Counted from the stretch's first letter, positions 1 through 13,589 are shown. The stretch is 64,000 nt of DNA from Echinococcus granulosus (GCF_000524195.1 NW_020170459.1:47194-111193), one strand, 5' to 3'. The notes: generated from the letters alone by a model not told the origin. Made by a program: numbers and translations.

Positions 1-144
1 CTGCAGAATCCCGACCCAATGAGTAAAAATTTGAGCGCGTTTTTTGTTGCCTGGTCTTGCCTGTGGCCTTTGAGATCGTGTACGGAAAATTGGAGCTTCC
101 AGAAGTGCTATTTCACAGCTAGTGAAATTTTATTTGTGTGATAG

Positions 145-3115
145 ACATGGAGTGTGAATCTGGAGAGGATTGCAGCCTTGGTGGTAGAGAAGTGTCCCAA
201 ATCTGTGGAGGCGGTACGTTCTCAAACGGAGCTCCGCGATCTCGGTGCCAATCTCGGCTCCGCGCCCTACCCCCCGCCTCTGCAGGACGGCTACCCGGAG
301 GACATCCAGACCTCCATCATTGACCAGTGGGGATCCCAACGCTCCTACTACTACCCCGATAGTGGATGTCCTGGCCATCCTTGCGATGCCTGGTGGCAGG
401 TAACCACCTCTTCTTTATTTCAGCTACTGCTGACCGTTGGCATTGTTGTCTATCCCTTACCAGGCTATGCATAGTAAATCGGCAAATCGATGGAAAACAA
501 GGATTACGATAAAGTATCTTCAAACTTTCGATTTTTATTGGCAGAACGAAGAAGACCCGTTAGTCTCGATCAAATCCTCAGGTCTGATTGGCCGATTCAG
601 TTAGAGTTCTTCAAGCGCCGTTTTTCATTTACAAAATTCTCTTCGCATAAGATATGATTTTTTTGCATATTGGTGATTTGATTTGTGAAAGAACGGATTG
701 CTCTTAGGGTGTTTCGTATCCGATTTTATTTCGTAGGCCGTACTTCGTTCGAGTGAGAGATGCCAGTAGTAATTAATTTTTGATTTCTGTGAGACATTCT
801 ACGCTCTATTTGATGTTTACATTATTTGCGACGCTCGCATCAGTGTGACAAAGGCATTTGAAGGTCATGATTGCCCTTGTGGCACAAGTGAACATGCTTG
901 TTCGCTTGCTTTTTCCCAAAGTTAATTTATATCATGCATATGGAAGTTTAATAACTTGCTTTGGGAACTTCAGAGTGTGCGGCAGTTTTTCAACACTCCT
1001 TTGAAGTAAACATTCTCATCAAGTCAGGTTTTTTTGGGCGGGTTGTTTAAATTTTGTGACTGGATGAATGAACGGGGGTTGACGTTAGGAGATCGATTAG
1101 AATGTGTCACTTTATTTGTTAAGGTCTACTTCGATTACAGACTGCTATCCTGAGTGTTAAATATTTCTGAATAAAAGCTTTAAAGAAGACAATTTAATTA
1201 CCCTGGAGTGGGTTTGAGAATCTTTTTCAAGGCATTGGCTAACAAATAGTTCGAAACATGCCTCTCAGGTAGATTTACCTAATGACTAGGGGGCTAACAG
1301 GCAAATCACCTCGCCTGATTTTAGCTGAAGGAACTTACTTCACAGTTCCCTTCTACTAGTAAAGGAGGAGGTAGGAGCAATGAATAATGCCCACTTTTTC
1401 AACCGAAAAACGGTGGGCTACTGAAAAACTCAAGCATAGACAAGGTGATTAACATAATCCTGACTCATGGTGAAGGCACCAATTATTTCAACTCCTCCAC
1501 ACTCCACAAGGTACGAAAACATACGAACAAAAAGGTCCAATTTGGCAAGGTAGTAAGTGGTATCATACCATTTTGTGCTTTCCCCAAAAAAGGTTCTTCT
1601 TTTTGACCATGCATATAAATGATGAGACACTACAGCGCAAAAAAGGGCCATCTCGACAGATGCATCCTGTCTCCGACCCTGATAACACCTCTCTCAAAGT
1701 CGCAAAAAATCAACTTACTGAAGAGGTCTTTTTTTCATTGTCGGACATTGTATTGGAGATGAAAATTTTATGCATAGCATGCTTTCTTATTTTGCTCAGG
1801 TTGTCTGGTCGAACGCATCCCAGGTCGGCTGCTCACTGAAGGTCTGTGGGACTAAATCCATCATGGTGTGCATCTACAACTCGAGGTATGCTCATCCATT
1901 CAGTTTGTTTGGTTCTTTAGCGAAAAAATACCTTGAATCAAGAGGGAGTTAAGTTGAGTAAGGTAGGAAGCTATCTGACTTCCTTATGAGACTCGAAAAG
2001 TAACTATTTGACTATTCGTTAGTGTCTTTCTGATTGAAGCTGAGTATCTATCTGATTGAAAGTTGATTCGTTGAAAGTGACGATAGTTTGAATAAATTTA
2101 GATAAGGCTGACATTACCTTGAATACATGTTTCCCTTAGTGACGGAGTATCACTTCATTTACTTAAAAGATTTCACTCAATCATATGTTTTGATGAGTTT
2201 TACCTAGTTATTTAAAACTTAATAGATGAAAAAAGAAGACTCTGGATTCGCTTCGAAACAAGTACTTAGAGTCGCTTAATGGGACCGTAGACCTGATTTA
2301 TTATTAGTTGTGTAATTGAAAACAGATCCAAGTCTAGGATTTTACTGCGTTCTTAATTCGTACGAACCTGTGAAATCGTAACCAGCGACCTCTTTTTCCT
2401 TTGCCAGTTACATTACTACAAAGGCACTAAGGTCCATAAAAAGGAATCAGTTAATCACGCTTCATGCATTAAAGCCAAATTCTCATGAATATCAAAGGTT
2501 GCGGGTTCGTGCTAAACTTTTATCCATAGAAGAGTAGACTTTTATGTAGCTTTACTGACTCCTCCTCTCAACATTCTTTTAAGTGTTCCTTTTTAGAGGC
2601 AATCCTCTTCTGTTTCATTTTGCTCCACTTAAAATTTCTCTCTCGCAGCTGTGATTCGCTTAGGTGCTGGGAAACCAGCGTACCAAGTTAAAGCCCTCAC
2701 TAACTGTCCGCTCATTTTCTCCCTCCCATCGTTTCAAAGTTATGCGGGTCGATTTAACTACACCCAAGATCACGGTTTGATTCAACTAAATGCTCTTTCA
2801 TTAGGCACTATCACTTCACTCTACAGGGCTAATAACGAGACAGACGCCCCATTCAAGATCGGAAAGGCCTGCTCCGCCTGTCCCTACGGTTACAGCAAGT
2901 GTGAACAGGGGATGTGTGTAGCTGAGAAGAATCTACTGATAGAACCGGAGCCTCTCCCCGGGTTTCTTCCTGCCGCCCCCAGCACGGGCGAAAACGATAA
3001 CACCGAGATTAACGACAGCGGCACTGATAGCTACGGGGATCCAGACAGCACTAGCCGACTGACAGTCCTCCTCACCAGCTCCATCTGCATCTTCCTTCAC
3101 AGCCTCCTCGTCTAA
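145..3115 (+). CDS. CAP-domain (SCP/TAPS, venom-allergen-like) protein, probably GPI-anchored; 5' end missing
   Basis: Three exons are seen: 145-399, 1800-1885 and 2827-3115, with phases that agree and 209 residues before the stop. Exon 1 opens inside the CAP fold (TWSVNLERIAALVVEKC), so the signal peptide and first helix lie upstream of the window. The GENLA-like motif reads GANLG. The exon 1/exon 2 junction falls exactly after the Q of the CAP1 motif (DAWWQ|VVWSNASQVGC), and the CAP2 motif reads MVCIYNS. A Cys-rich hinge follows (KIGKACSACPYGYSKC), then an acidic Ser/Thr/Asp linker and a hydrophobic C-terminus (TVLLTSSICIFLHSLLV) typical of a GPI-anchor signal. CAP proteins are secreted or surface proteins; in helminths they are called VALs and are linked to host interaction and lipid binding. 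Two residues of the usual His/Glu cavity are replaced (see findings). The family call is firm; the GPI anchor is inferred. Confidence 0.87.
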
Positions 3116-4084
3116 AGTGGCTCTCGAAGTAGATGTTCACCTTTTTCCTCCTACTGCTCCAGTTATCTTCGTTGTTCTTCTCCCCCCCTCTCTATCTTTC
3201 TCTCTCTACTGGTCAAACAGTCTTCCGACCTCGATGTACACAATGATATAACGCCCTCCCCCACCCTCCTACTTTTTGATTTATTTCGGTCCATTCCTAC
3301 TCTAAACCTAGGCGCTATATATCGTTCTCTCTTACTCTTGCTCTATCTCTATACGTATACGCCCAACATAACCAACTACCTGTTTACTAGCCACTCGCTT
3401 ATCGGGTGTATGCGCGCCCTACTCCTCCTTTCGCTCCCTTTTCCTCCCTCTTTTTCTGCCTAATTCACGCCCCTATCAAAAATGTGAATCAAGCAAACTC
3501 TTCTCGAAGTAATGCCAGTGTGATTTTTGGTTATAGTAGAAGATATCACGGGTTTTTAGCCGATTAAATGACGGTGAACAAACGGAACAATCACTGTGTG
3601 AAGATTTGGACTTTAAAGAAGGGAAACAAAGACGACTTAGCTCTTACCGTCATCGGTACTGAGGCCTTTCGCAGGTCTTAATGCGTAGTTTAATTTGTCT
3701 TTGGGAAACACCTACCTGCTGATTAGTTGCGAAGGTAAATATTTAGGTGTTGCATTTCACAGGGGCTTAAGCTAAACAAACCAACCAAGTTGGGTTAAAC
3801 AGTACAATTTCATGGGAAAGTGGTAATCTGCGGTAATTTATTTTTGAATGGGAAGGTAGGTCCGTTGAAAAGGTAATGTCAACAGCATGTTGAATGGTGT
3901 TGACCGGTGTTAATCAAACAAAACCACACTAAAGAGCATTTGAATGGGCCGTTTTATCACGTGATCCCTACGGGGTAAATACACCGATATCACGCCAGTC
4001 TGCAGCCACGTAATGTGCGTTACCTACCAATATATGTTAGATAACTGGGAGCAGTGAATAGGTAAGTTTAGAGCAGCAAATAGT
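3116..4084. other. 3' flank of the CAP gene, pyrimidine-rich, no gene seen
   Basis: Downstream of the CAP stop codon, 3120-3480 is strongly C/T-rich with runs of CTCT and TCCC (for example near 3180-3210 and 3420-3465), which is probably 3' UTR and flank. I saw no clear AATAAA signal near the stop. No splice-linked coding was seen from 3480 to 4084. Confidence 0.5.
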
Positions 4085-4980
4085 TTATGGATGTTCATGG
4101 TATCCGAGGCTTGCCTGAAGACGAAAGAAGGCATAATACTGGAGCAGAATGTGGACTGTCAACCTAGAGAAGGGCTTGGGACTACTGCTATGACCCGGAG
4201 GTACAGTGACGGAGCACCTCAATGGCCCATTACCAAAATCAAGAGTTATGGTGCTCTTACCACATGGTAGTCGGTGTGGCAAGGAAAAGCACTCAGGTGT
4301 CAACCGTGCCAATCATAGAATTTGTGTACAATTGAGAAAAATGTGGCTGCAGCGTCATTGATTCCTCTTGGCAATTCTACTACATCTACAAGTGCGTCCT
4401 GGTTGGGAACTGTATTGGGGAAGGCAAAATGTGCTGATCATCAAGGCTGTCCGTGGCCAGCTGTAAGAATATTGGCCTAGAAGCAGGTATTTAATAAAGG
4501 ACCGGATTCAAAGCCGTTTTGCTGGAGTGGGGTTTCAGTTTCCATCTGGGATCTATTCACCTAGGAGAGATGTGAGGGAGGCATCGCGTGTTCACCGAAT
4601 CGACATCTTCACACGGGTACCTTTCTAGATGGTTCACGGCCACGGCTTGTGACGCCTCGGTTGTTAATAGCATTCTTGCTGGCAATGGGACTAAGGTATT
4701 TGCTGAAAGTGGACGTCTTTTCAACGCTTCTTTTGGGATTCGCCAAATAGTTTCGCCTCCACATAATATATACTTCATCTGCCAGGCTAAGGTTTATCAC
4801 TCAGCAGTAGAAATTGGAATGATTGCCCTTTATGATCAGGTTTGCTTTTCGGTGCCAAGACTTTCCCGAAGACAAAATGAGACATTATGCCTAGACAGAA
4901 TATATATTGTAGGCATATGGGGGCCAGGCGGAGCACCTCAGTGGTTCGTTACCAAAACCGAGGTTCAAGAACAAAAATAA
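4085..4980 (+). mobile_element. TRIM-like non-autonomous LTR element, copy 1
   Basis: A roughly 0.9-kb unit has related sequences at both ends in the same orientation. The left end (about 4100-4250) holds AAGGCATAATACTGG and GACGGAGCACCTCAATGG; the right end (about 4850-4975) holds GCGGAGCACCTCAGTGG followed by GTTACCAAAACCGAG. The interior (about 4300-4830) matches the interior of a second copy at 7.2-7.8 kb, sharing GAGGCATCGCGTGTTCAC and CGGTTGTTAATAG. The ends look like short LTRs around a non-coding core, the layout of TRIMs, which are known in taeniid tapeworms. A 130-residue open frame crosses the right half but is not conserved in copy 2. Boundaries are approximate and target-site duplications were not resolved. 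Confidence 0.6.
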
Positions 4981-6954
4981 CGTTGTACAGTCTCAGCAAA
5001 ATCACAATTTTGAACTTCTGATGATATGGAGAGTGCCGTAGAGCGGGTGAGGCGATTGATAAGTAGAGATACTGCAATAATAAGTCTTCTTTTTAGACTC
5101 AAATCTAACAGAGACCCAAATCAAAGATCACAGGACTTATTATTTTGTTGCATAAGCCCTTAGAAGTGTACATTGCATCAGGTTTATGAAAGGCACATCA
5201 CAATTTCAATTTTTTTCCCATCTCTCCCTCCCCTTTTCTTTTGGGGCTAATAGTCCTGAAAGGCCGGGTTCTCGCACTAATTATTTAAATAATGGAGCTA
5301 TGGTGTTCTGGAAAGAAGAACTGATTTAATATTTATTGATAAGTAAACAAGCCATAAAAAGACCTCTTTCGGGAGACCTTGCTGATCATCTATTCCCATT
5401 CCAGTGCCTCCATATCTGCGACAACCGTAGCACCCTGTAAACGAGAGTCACTATGACCTACAGGTAAAGGTGGGTTTAGTCAAGCGGCATTTCACTACAA
5501 CGCTATTTCTGTTCACACGCACACACTTGACAAAACAAAAATAGCCCTTGTGGCAGGAATGTGAGGCGAATCCCCAAGTATCCATTCACCGCCGACCCGC
5601 CCAGGTGCCACGACACGCGTTATTGCTTTCCACAGCAGATGCTGTAAACGTTCTTACAAATGTATCATTTTAGTACCTTTTAGAATGTGATATAGCAACT
5701 CCTTAAAACGTCAAAACAATGGCAGTGGATTTCTCAAACTACTAATCGCGTTCCGCAGCCGCTTTGGAGGGTCGTTGAGGAAGTAGAGCATTCTACTGCC
5801 GATCGAGAGGATCGCGGTCTGCTCCCAGAGGCCCCACCTCTTCCCATCCGAAAAACAACTCCCTAAAACAGAGTTTGCCAGGATCTCAGAAGAAAATTTA
5901 CTATCACAGACCAGATGCCTTATTCTTTTAATACGACATCCTCATTTGCTCCACCTCAAGTAGAGCCAATGCCCTTCTGTAACTCAAGAATCAAAAAACG
6001 TGAGCATACTTGGATCTAATTTATAGGCCTATTAATTGTGAAAGTAAATTCCTTAATTACCCGTGACAAATCCCTAATTAACCTACTCGGAAACTGGGCA
6101 TCCACTGAAGGCCAAATAAGACTAGGAAATGGTCTTGTTTTAATCCTTCGAGATGGTGCAAAATATTTGCGCTTTTGGCGATTAACGCCTTAAACAGGGG
6201 CAAGAATACCTCGTGCACACATCATTTTCCTCCATGACATTTACCAACGCAACCATCTTCGCTTCGTAGGTTTGAAAAAATTCCATCGACCACACGTATC
6301 ATACCACCGGAAAGACAAAAAGAGGGAGTTGTGGCAAATCACGCACAAAGTTGGATTTATATTAACCTATTGTTGCATGGCACACTTTCCTGCGAAAAGT
6401 CATTATCAAAAGCCTGTCAGAATGTCCGTAACCGGAACTATAGGCAGTGGGATCACCAGAGCTATGTCTTTAAAAAATGTGGAAGAGTTTAACACGTCCG
6501 CTACCACGGTGTAGGAAGCCGCTAATCGGCTTCCACAGCCCAGATATTTTGCTGTTCGGATATGGCACCAGTTTGACTTTGTTTTCTTTTTCCTTTTGAT
6601 TATATTTGTCACGTATTTGTGAAGTACGGACTCAGGAAAGAAACTTGAGGCGCCATACAAAAGTCACGTTGGAAGCGCGTGTGTCAGAAGGCCTTCACAG
6701 CAGGTTCCATCCCTTATTCAGTGACTCCTTCTAAAGAGAAATTAAAAATTTCGGTGCATAAAATGCCATTCAGTCTCATATCTCAGGTCGCAAATTTCGC
6801 AATTTATAAAAGTTAATGACAAAATTTTTAGGTGAAGTAAATCAGGCGACCCTAAATTAGGCAACTCAGGTTGCGTTTTGTTGTTAAATGGGTTTCGAAA
6901 TTGGTATAACCCTTGATATCAGGGTCTTTAAAGTAAAAGAAATGTTGTAGCTCT
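4981..6954. other. Intergenic, no gene seen
   Basis: The sequence between the two TRIM-like copies has scattered short open frames without family resemblance or matching splice sites. A GC-richer patch lies around 5570-5640 and 5750-5840. I see no RNA gene. Confidence 0.45.
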
Positions 6955-7990
6955 CTGAAACTCTTCTGAAGACAACGAAGACTTGCTACCTAAGCACAGT
7001 ATGTATTACCGAGGTAAAGAAGGTCATTAAGTCCACTGGCATGGTCGGAGGTCAGTTAACCCAGAGAAGGTACAATGACGAGGCCCCTAAGTGACCTTTT
7101 ACGTAGCCCCTCTCTTTTAGACGTCGTTCTCGATGGCTCTCTCTGTTAAACTCCCAAGTCGCCTGTCACAACGCGGTCGATGCTGTAAAAAATACACTCC
7201 GCCAGTCATGGAATTTGCGTGCAACCGCGAGGATACATGACCGCAAAGTCACTGTTCCCTCTTGGTAATTCCGCTGCAGCTGATGTTTCGTCATCTTCTG
7301 GAACTCTATTTGAGGGAAGGGAGAAATGTGCTGACAACCTCATATGTCCATCGCCAGTCGTATGCACGCTGTCCCCAATGCAAAATCGCTTAATAAAGGA
7401 GGGGGTATAAAATGGTTTTGTGGGGATAATGTTTCACGTCCATTCTTCTTTGCTACGTTGTTCTCACTTCAGAGCCGCCCACACATTTACCTATTCGGAT
7501 TGTATTAAGCCAGTAGAGCGACGGAGGAGGCATCGCGTGTTCACTTCATTGATATCTTCATCTAGGCACCGTAGACAGCTCGGTAACGAACTTTTCCAGG
7601 GGATTCACGACTAGAGTCGTTTCGGTTGTTAATAGTACCCCTGCTGGACACGGGGTTGGGGTAGTTTCCGAAGGTGGGCGTCTTTTACAGACCTTCTGTT
7701 AGTAGTCGTCCCAGATTCTTCCATTCGCATTGCATGCCTTTTTTCATCACAATAAGGTTTACCACTCAGCCGTAGAAGTCAGGATAGCTGCCGTTTAAAA
7801 TCGCCACTAATGTAGGGCTCAATACTTTTCTAAAGCCGAAAGGAGACATAGTGCTCGGACAGAATAATCGTATATTTTGCACACAGTGGAGCTTGCAGAT
7901 ACCGGTATGGTATGGAGGCTAAGCCGCCCAGTGGAGGTACAATGACGGAGTCCCTACATGACCCGTTACCAGAACCATGAGTTAAATAAA
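6955..7990 (+). mobile_element. TRIM-like non-autonomous LTR element, copy 2
   Basis: This is a diverged second copy, in direct orientation about 2.9 kb after the first. The left end (about 6955-7110) ends in AGAAGGTACAATGACGAGG; the right end (about 7825-7985) ends in GGAGGTACAATGACGGAG followed by ACCCGTTACCAGAACC. Interior matches to copy 1 include the AAATGTGCTGA block (7325 against about 4428), CTTAATAAAGGA-like text near 7388, GAGGCATCGCGTGTTCAC near 7528 and AAGGTTTACCACTCAGC near 7755. Point differences and small indels throughout suggest an old insertion. No conserved open frame is shared by the copies. Confidence 0.6.
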
Positions 7991-10900
7991 TTACTAAAGT
8001 TCTACAATACATCTCAAGAGGATGGTAAAATAATAGATAGCAACGCCCTCAATTGAATTGAGTGTTTTGTGAGACAAAATTGCTGTTGGAAATGTTTTCA
8101 GCGATCAATTAGACTGTTTTGGCTGTTTTGGGACAAAGTTTTGCGCATCTAAACGTCCACAAAGGGTAATTAAAACCTCTGAAGATATAATCTCACATTT
8201 TTCAGCCTTGACCACAAATGCTAGCCATGGCAGTCGCACAATGGGCGGAGTGGACACTTGTAACTAAAATTCTGTCACACCATTACCGAAAATTAGGTGG
8301 GTTAACTTATTCTCTAGACTGCAGCCTCACAGTAACGTAAACTTTAAAAGGCTTTTTGTTTTAGGAAAACGTCATTTGACTTGAATTGATATTAAAATAA
8401 GCTGGTTCTTTAGTATCCATCTTGGTATCATGGTATTACGTCCGGACCTCATCATTTCAGCCCTTCTTTATGTTCGAACGAAGCATTTTTTCACACCGGT
8501 GCGTCTTGCTGAAGTCTTCAGGAGTGATCCGACAGTGGCAAGCGAACCCGATACGGATAAACGCGTTGCCAATTTTGCTGAATGAACCAGATAAAACAGA
8601 AGAGAGGGCCTACCATACTTTTTCAATACTCACCAAATACTCCAAACTCAAGTTTGGCACAGAATAAAAGCAGATATGGAAGAATCAAAGTAGTCCATAA
8701 AAAGACTTTAAAATAAAACTATTCCAGGGGATTGTAGTATCTTCATCGTTACAAAGAGCTGTGAACAACTCTGACTCTAACTATACTGGGAAGAAGGGAT
8801 AACTCTGGCGCTGCACTCCATCCAATTCATGTACCTGCTTCCTGTTATTGTCAATGCAGAATCAAAGGTAGGATATTTTGTTACAGACGGATAGTTGCTT
8901 GGGTCACAAAATGAAATGCATGGGCTTCTCAGTCCCCAACCACCGACCTAGAGTGATGGGGTTCCATTCATGCCATCGATGTTAACATTTTCGGAGGCCT
9001 TCAGCTTGCTGATTACAGGCCTGCTTCCAGACCCACGGGTATTGTTACGTTTGTAGGGATGCCTCGAACACATCAATGCTTCCTCGTTCAATCCTCATTT
9101 AGTGCACAATTACCAACTTCTTTTCCCGGTTGCCCTATTTTTTTAAAGATTGCAACATCGAAGGCAGAAATATCAAATTTAATCAACTGTTTTCGCTGAT
9201 CCACTTCGATTGTATCCAAATTCTATTGGTACAAAAAAAGCCTTCGCAACCCTCCTTTTGGAAATTTGTTTGCACGTTTGTCAGCAAAGTGCAAAATCGA
9301 GGCAGAGTCAAAGTTGCAAATGGTAAAATTCAACCCTCCAGAACTTCAAAGTGTGCGCAAACGCATAAGTTTTCAGGCAAAAAGCTCACAGGCTTCTTTT
9401 AGGCGTCTAGCGGGTGGATTGGAAGGGAAAGATATGAAAAGGAGATTAAAGGAACCGCTTTCAGGTGTTCCTTGCTATCAGCACAGCTTTCCAGTTAGGG
9501 GCTTTGGGGAGGAGCTGGAGGCGTGGCGGGTGGATATGCGCTAAGCGGGGGATGAATGAGAAGCACGCGATTTGCAGAAACACAGGAGGCTACAGTAAAC
9601 ACAAGTATCCCAGTCTGAGCGTTTTATTTACGCTAGCTAATTGCTTTTCATACTGTTTGAGTAGCTTTAACGTTTTGAGCTATTCCTGATGCCGAAATAA
9701 GGCTTACGAGGATTAGCACTTACGTACTGGAGGCTCAGTGAACCAGATTTCAGGACAGTATCCAAAAGGCAGACATTTAAGTGTCCAAGCGGTTAAGTAA
9801 ACATTGTTTTACTTCATTGATCCTTCACCTTTTGAGCGTTGTCCTTACAGTTCCTGAGGTCACTCACAGGCTATAGCTATCACTAGTCTTCTCGTGAGAT
9901 GGGAATAGAACTTTAAGGACAAATTTGCATTAGAGGAAGACTGCAAACCATTTCGATAATGTTGACGCATGGTATGTATTTCAGTTGGGATTCATGACTG
10001 TCAGGTCCTCTGATTGATAAACTGCATTGGAGGGGAGGGGAATTCATCCAGGAAATGGTATTAGTGTTCTCTTTTACTAGGAATGATTATCCGAAAGAAC
10101 GTGAGAAAGGAGCGCCATGACAGTTCCTTATGGAATGCTCCCACTTTTATTGAATCTGGTCTTGTCGTATTATTAGCCAATGGACAAAACTGAAACTTGG
10201 GAGGGTCTCCAAGAGCTGATGCGGCTTAGAGGGCCTTCTGGTGTGAGTATTGACAAACTCAGCCATCCACAGTAGATGCCTTCATTCTGTGACGTTTCTG
10301 CACACCATTCGGCCACCGAGCCTGCTACTCTTGAGGCATGGATTCCATGATCATCACTACTGTAGTTCGCCAGTCATTCCTGAATCGTTGAAAGGCTAGA
10401 AGAATATCAGCATGAAGGTCAGATCATGGCAGACCCTTAAGGTGTGCGTGGTCGTGCCCAATTAAAGTATTAAGTGCAATTCTGCAATTCTGTGGCAGGC
10501 TGGTAATTCATTTTAGTGTCAAGACATAAAATCAAGCTAAGTAGTTATAAATGTCAATCACTAGAACAAAATGCAGGAGTAAAAAGCATTGGAGTGAACA
10601 CTAGAGGGTAGGATTTAGCAACGACCAATCAGTCTTTGCAACACAAGCAACTGTAAGACCTAGACTTGGAAGCAATACTACCTACTTACACATCCATCCA
10701 TCCACCAATGAGGTACATCTATGCATACCATGTTCATTCATGCACACGTCCACCCATTCATTCTTCTACCCAGCCACTACTCATTGCGGCAAACTCACTA
10801 AAGCGTGCATAAACAGGCAACTGTCACTTCCTCCAGGCGGCTCTCATCTCTACCGCTGACGCCAATGCGTTCAAAGGCAAACGCAACTAATTGACTAATA

Positions 10901-12449
10901 TTTGCAATGCCGACTTTGATTTCCTTCACCGCTCTTTTTTTGTCAACGGAATCGAGAGTATTCATTTCAAATTTGACTGCATGACAGTAAGTAAAGCCAC
11001 AGGGATCAAGATATCATCCTTGCTTAAAATCGGCGTCCCACACACAGTAGACATGCGGGCGGAGACTCGTTAATAGTTGTTAGTTGAAAGGAATGAAATT
11101 GGGAGGACGGATAAGGTGGGAAAGGGAGGAGTTTCCGACCGAATTCACGTCAACCCATGTACATAGGAGAGATGGAGGCATGAATCATTTGTGCCAGGTG
11201 CAAACCTGCGGAAAGAGAGTGTGTGTGCTCCTTATGTCCATTTTTTTTCATTCGGACACATCTTCGTTTCAGCATACACAGTCCGAATGTTTACCATCCG
11301 CGCACTCTATTTATAGGCGCATTGTTTTGTTGCAGTGGCCATGACACCGAGAACACTGGGGTTGCCAAATGTTTCTTGGCTGAAATTCTCGTTCTACTCA
11401 TTGCTGATCAGCCAGTTGATAATAATTACTTGCAAGAGATATTTTTTTTTAAAAAGTGTCTCCGAACACACAGCGAGTAGTGAATTTTGAGAAATATTGT
11501 AAATCACTCGAATAAAAGCCTCGGTCATAACAGCTTTTTCGGAAAGAGTAGGTAGGGTCCTATCAATATTAGTATTCCGTGGAGATTGCAAATATCCATA
11601 AATATTTGGCATGATTCGCTTTATTCTCCTCAACTTTGTAAATAACATTAAATTTGGTGGATGTAGTGTAAATTAAATTGAGAAAGAGTTCGTTTTGGCT
11701 CTTTTAGTGGTTGAGAATGACGTCCATGAGAAATTCACACCATTGTCATTGTAGACTCTGAGTGCTTCACAGAAATTGTTTAAGGATAATCAAACACTTT
11801 GATATTCACTAATTTTAGTGTAATTAGGACGACTGGGAGCAGTGGAATGAGTTAGAATTCCATTTTATTTTCCAAGGAAAAATTAAGGCACAGTGGATAA
11901 GGTCAAGAAATCTGTTCTGGGTCATTCAAAGAATGTCACAAAGTATCGTGTACTTTCCTTCCTGGTTATTCATGAAGATGGATTTGCGCATTTAGAAATT
12001 CTCTCTTTGTTGATTTCTACTTTTGAAGACTCCATTTTTACTTTTAGTGAATCCAGGTTAGGATATAAGTGATTGCTTTAAGATAATGCGAATCAAATAT
12101 ATCATGCCATGCGGAGAGCATAATTTTAGCTTAAAGTGGTTCATCTTACATTAGTTCAACCTTATAATTAGGTGCACTGGCTGCCAGGGTCACCAAAGGT
12201 AATCAAACATCAAAGTGTAGGTGATTTAAAGCTCCCAACATGACACCAACTGCCACAGCTACTTTGCTGAAAGTGGCTGTGACCTTCTAAAAAGTTAATG
12301 TAACCATCCTTGAACCAAGAACATTTAATGCATGCTTCATCGTTTTAACACTAATTGGTCCGTTTCGAATCAGGTAACACATTTGTGGGGCTAATCTCCT
12401 TCAAACACATTTCAAGTTAGAGGAAATCGTATTTAATCCGCATATTTCA
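7991..12449. other. Intergenic, no gene seen
   Basis: Only short unrelated open frames occur (longest about 90 codons near 9130-9545), with no domain, no conserved motif and no splice-linked partner. One tetranucleotide-rich tract is listed separately. Confidence 0.45.
10688..10780. repeat. Degenerate CATC/CATT tetranucleotide tract
   Basis: Repeated CATCCATCCATCC followed by diverged CATTCATGC and CCATTCATTC units, a decayed simple repeat. Confidence 0.6.
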
Positions 12450-12459
12450 TTAGACGTGT

Positions 12460-12610
12460 ATTGTAGTGCCCCGAGATCTCTCAGAGACCGTGCCACTCAG
12501 CAAGGGTACAAAGGCGGAAGCTCAAGTGCCCACGAAACTAAGACGAAGAGTTAAACAAACAACTAAAGTAGTGCATTATCTTGCCCGAGTTGCTCTGAGG
12601 CTTATGCACA
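12460..12610 (+). repeat. Diverged solo copy of the TRIM-like LTR end (weak)
   Basis: The order AAGGGTACAAAGGCGGAAGC, then CCACGAAACTAAGACGAAG, then GTTAAACAAACAACTAAAG parallels the end of the LTR-like segments at 7.9 kb and 16.7 kb. The match is diverged and should be checked by alignment. Confidence 0.35.
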
Positions 12611-13589
12611 ACAAGAGGTTCGTGCCTGATACGAAGCATTAAATGAGCACTAATTATTAGCTTCACATTTTTCCAGAAGAACTATATCGCTCAGTTGACA
12701 ATGTTTTGTTTCCAGTACTAGCTCATTGCCACTTTCAAGGCAGCTTCATATTCTTCGGCACTGCAAAGCACATAGAACCAGAACGAATAGCAAACTAGAG
12801 CAAATTTGGTGCCTCCTCTTCCACCGTGTGCATCAAAATGTTTTTATGCTCTTTGAAACTGATTCTATTGTAATACGTGTGTTGTTTAAATGTTCCTTTT
12901 GGGTGAGGAGCGTTCCGTGGGCACAAATCTGGTAGCGGAGGTGTGGCCAGAATTCCTGATCTAGACTAGAGGTGAAAACATGCTCCCCTGACCTCTCCAC
13001 CCCGTTTGCCATTATCAAAAAACATGTCCTTATTAAATATGTCGGCTTATTTAAAGGGTTTGAAGGCCAAAGGGGGAGAGTTAAAAGAGGAATCTGATAA
13101 GCTAAAATAACTTTGTAAATTTCCAGTGTGTCTATAACACCTGCCATAGAATACGACACCGAGATGTTAAATGCAGCCTATGGGGATATTTTTCGCTACA
13201 AATGTATGTCATGCTTTCTTGAGAGCACGTTGCCTCTCCCATCACAACGCATCCCCAACTACATCGGAATCTAGCCGAAATGGATTCGTATCTAGGCTAG
13301 CAATCGTACTCTATTCCCTAGCAATTTGGATTTTGAGCGCTTAAAGAGTTAATTTAGCAGTAGAATAGACCAAATCAAGCTAGAATAACTACCTTCCACA
13401 GAAGTACTATCCATGTGCTGGTGCATTCTAAGAGGAGAGTGCCAGCTCAGGTTGTACCTATGTTTAGGTGAGTTATTTAGTCGCCCTGCGTTTTGGTCAA
13501 GATCCTGGAGACACCGTATTTTGTCAGTTAATTTCTGCCATTTAACCACGCTTCCTTCTCTACATTTATGCAGTTCTTTAACTGTTTGC

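Noticed and set aside
2651..2826. Possible extra CAP exon before 2827
   Set aside because: The AG at 2826 joins exon 2 in phase and gives the expected sequence ending in GKACSAC; the upstream text is not CAP-like.
4588..4980. 130-codon open frame on the plus strand
   Set aside because: It lies across the interior and right end of TRIM-like copy 1; the matching region of copy 2 is broken by stops and indels, so it is probably chance.
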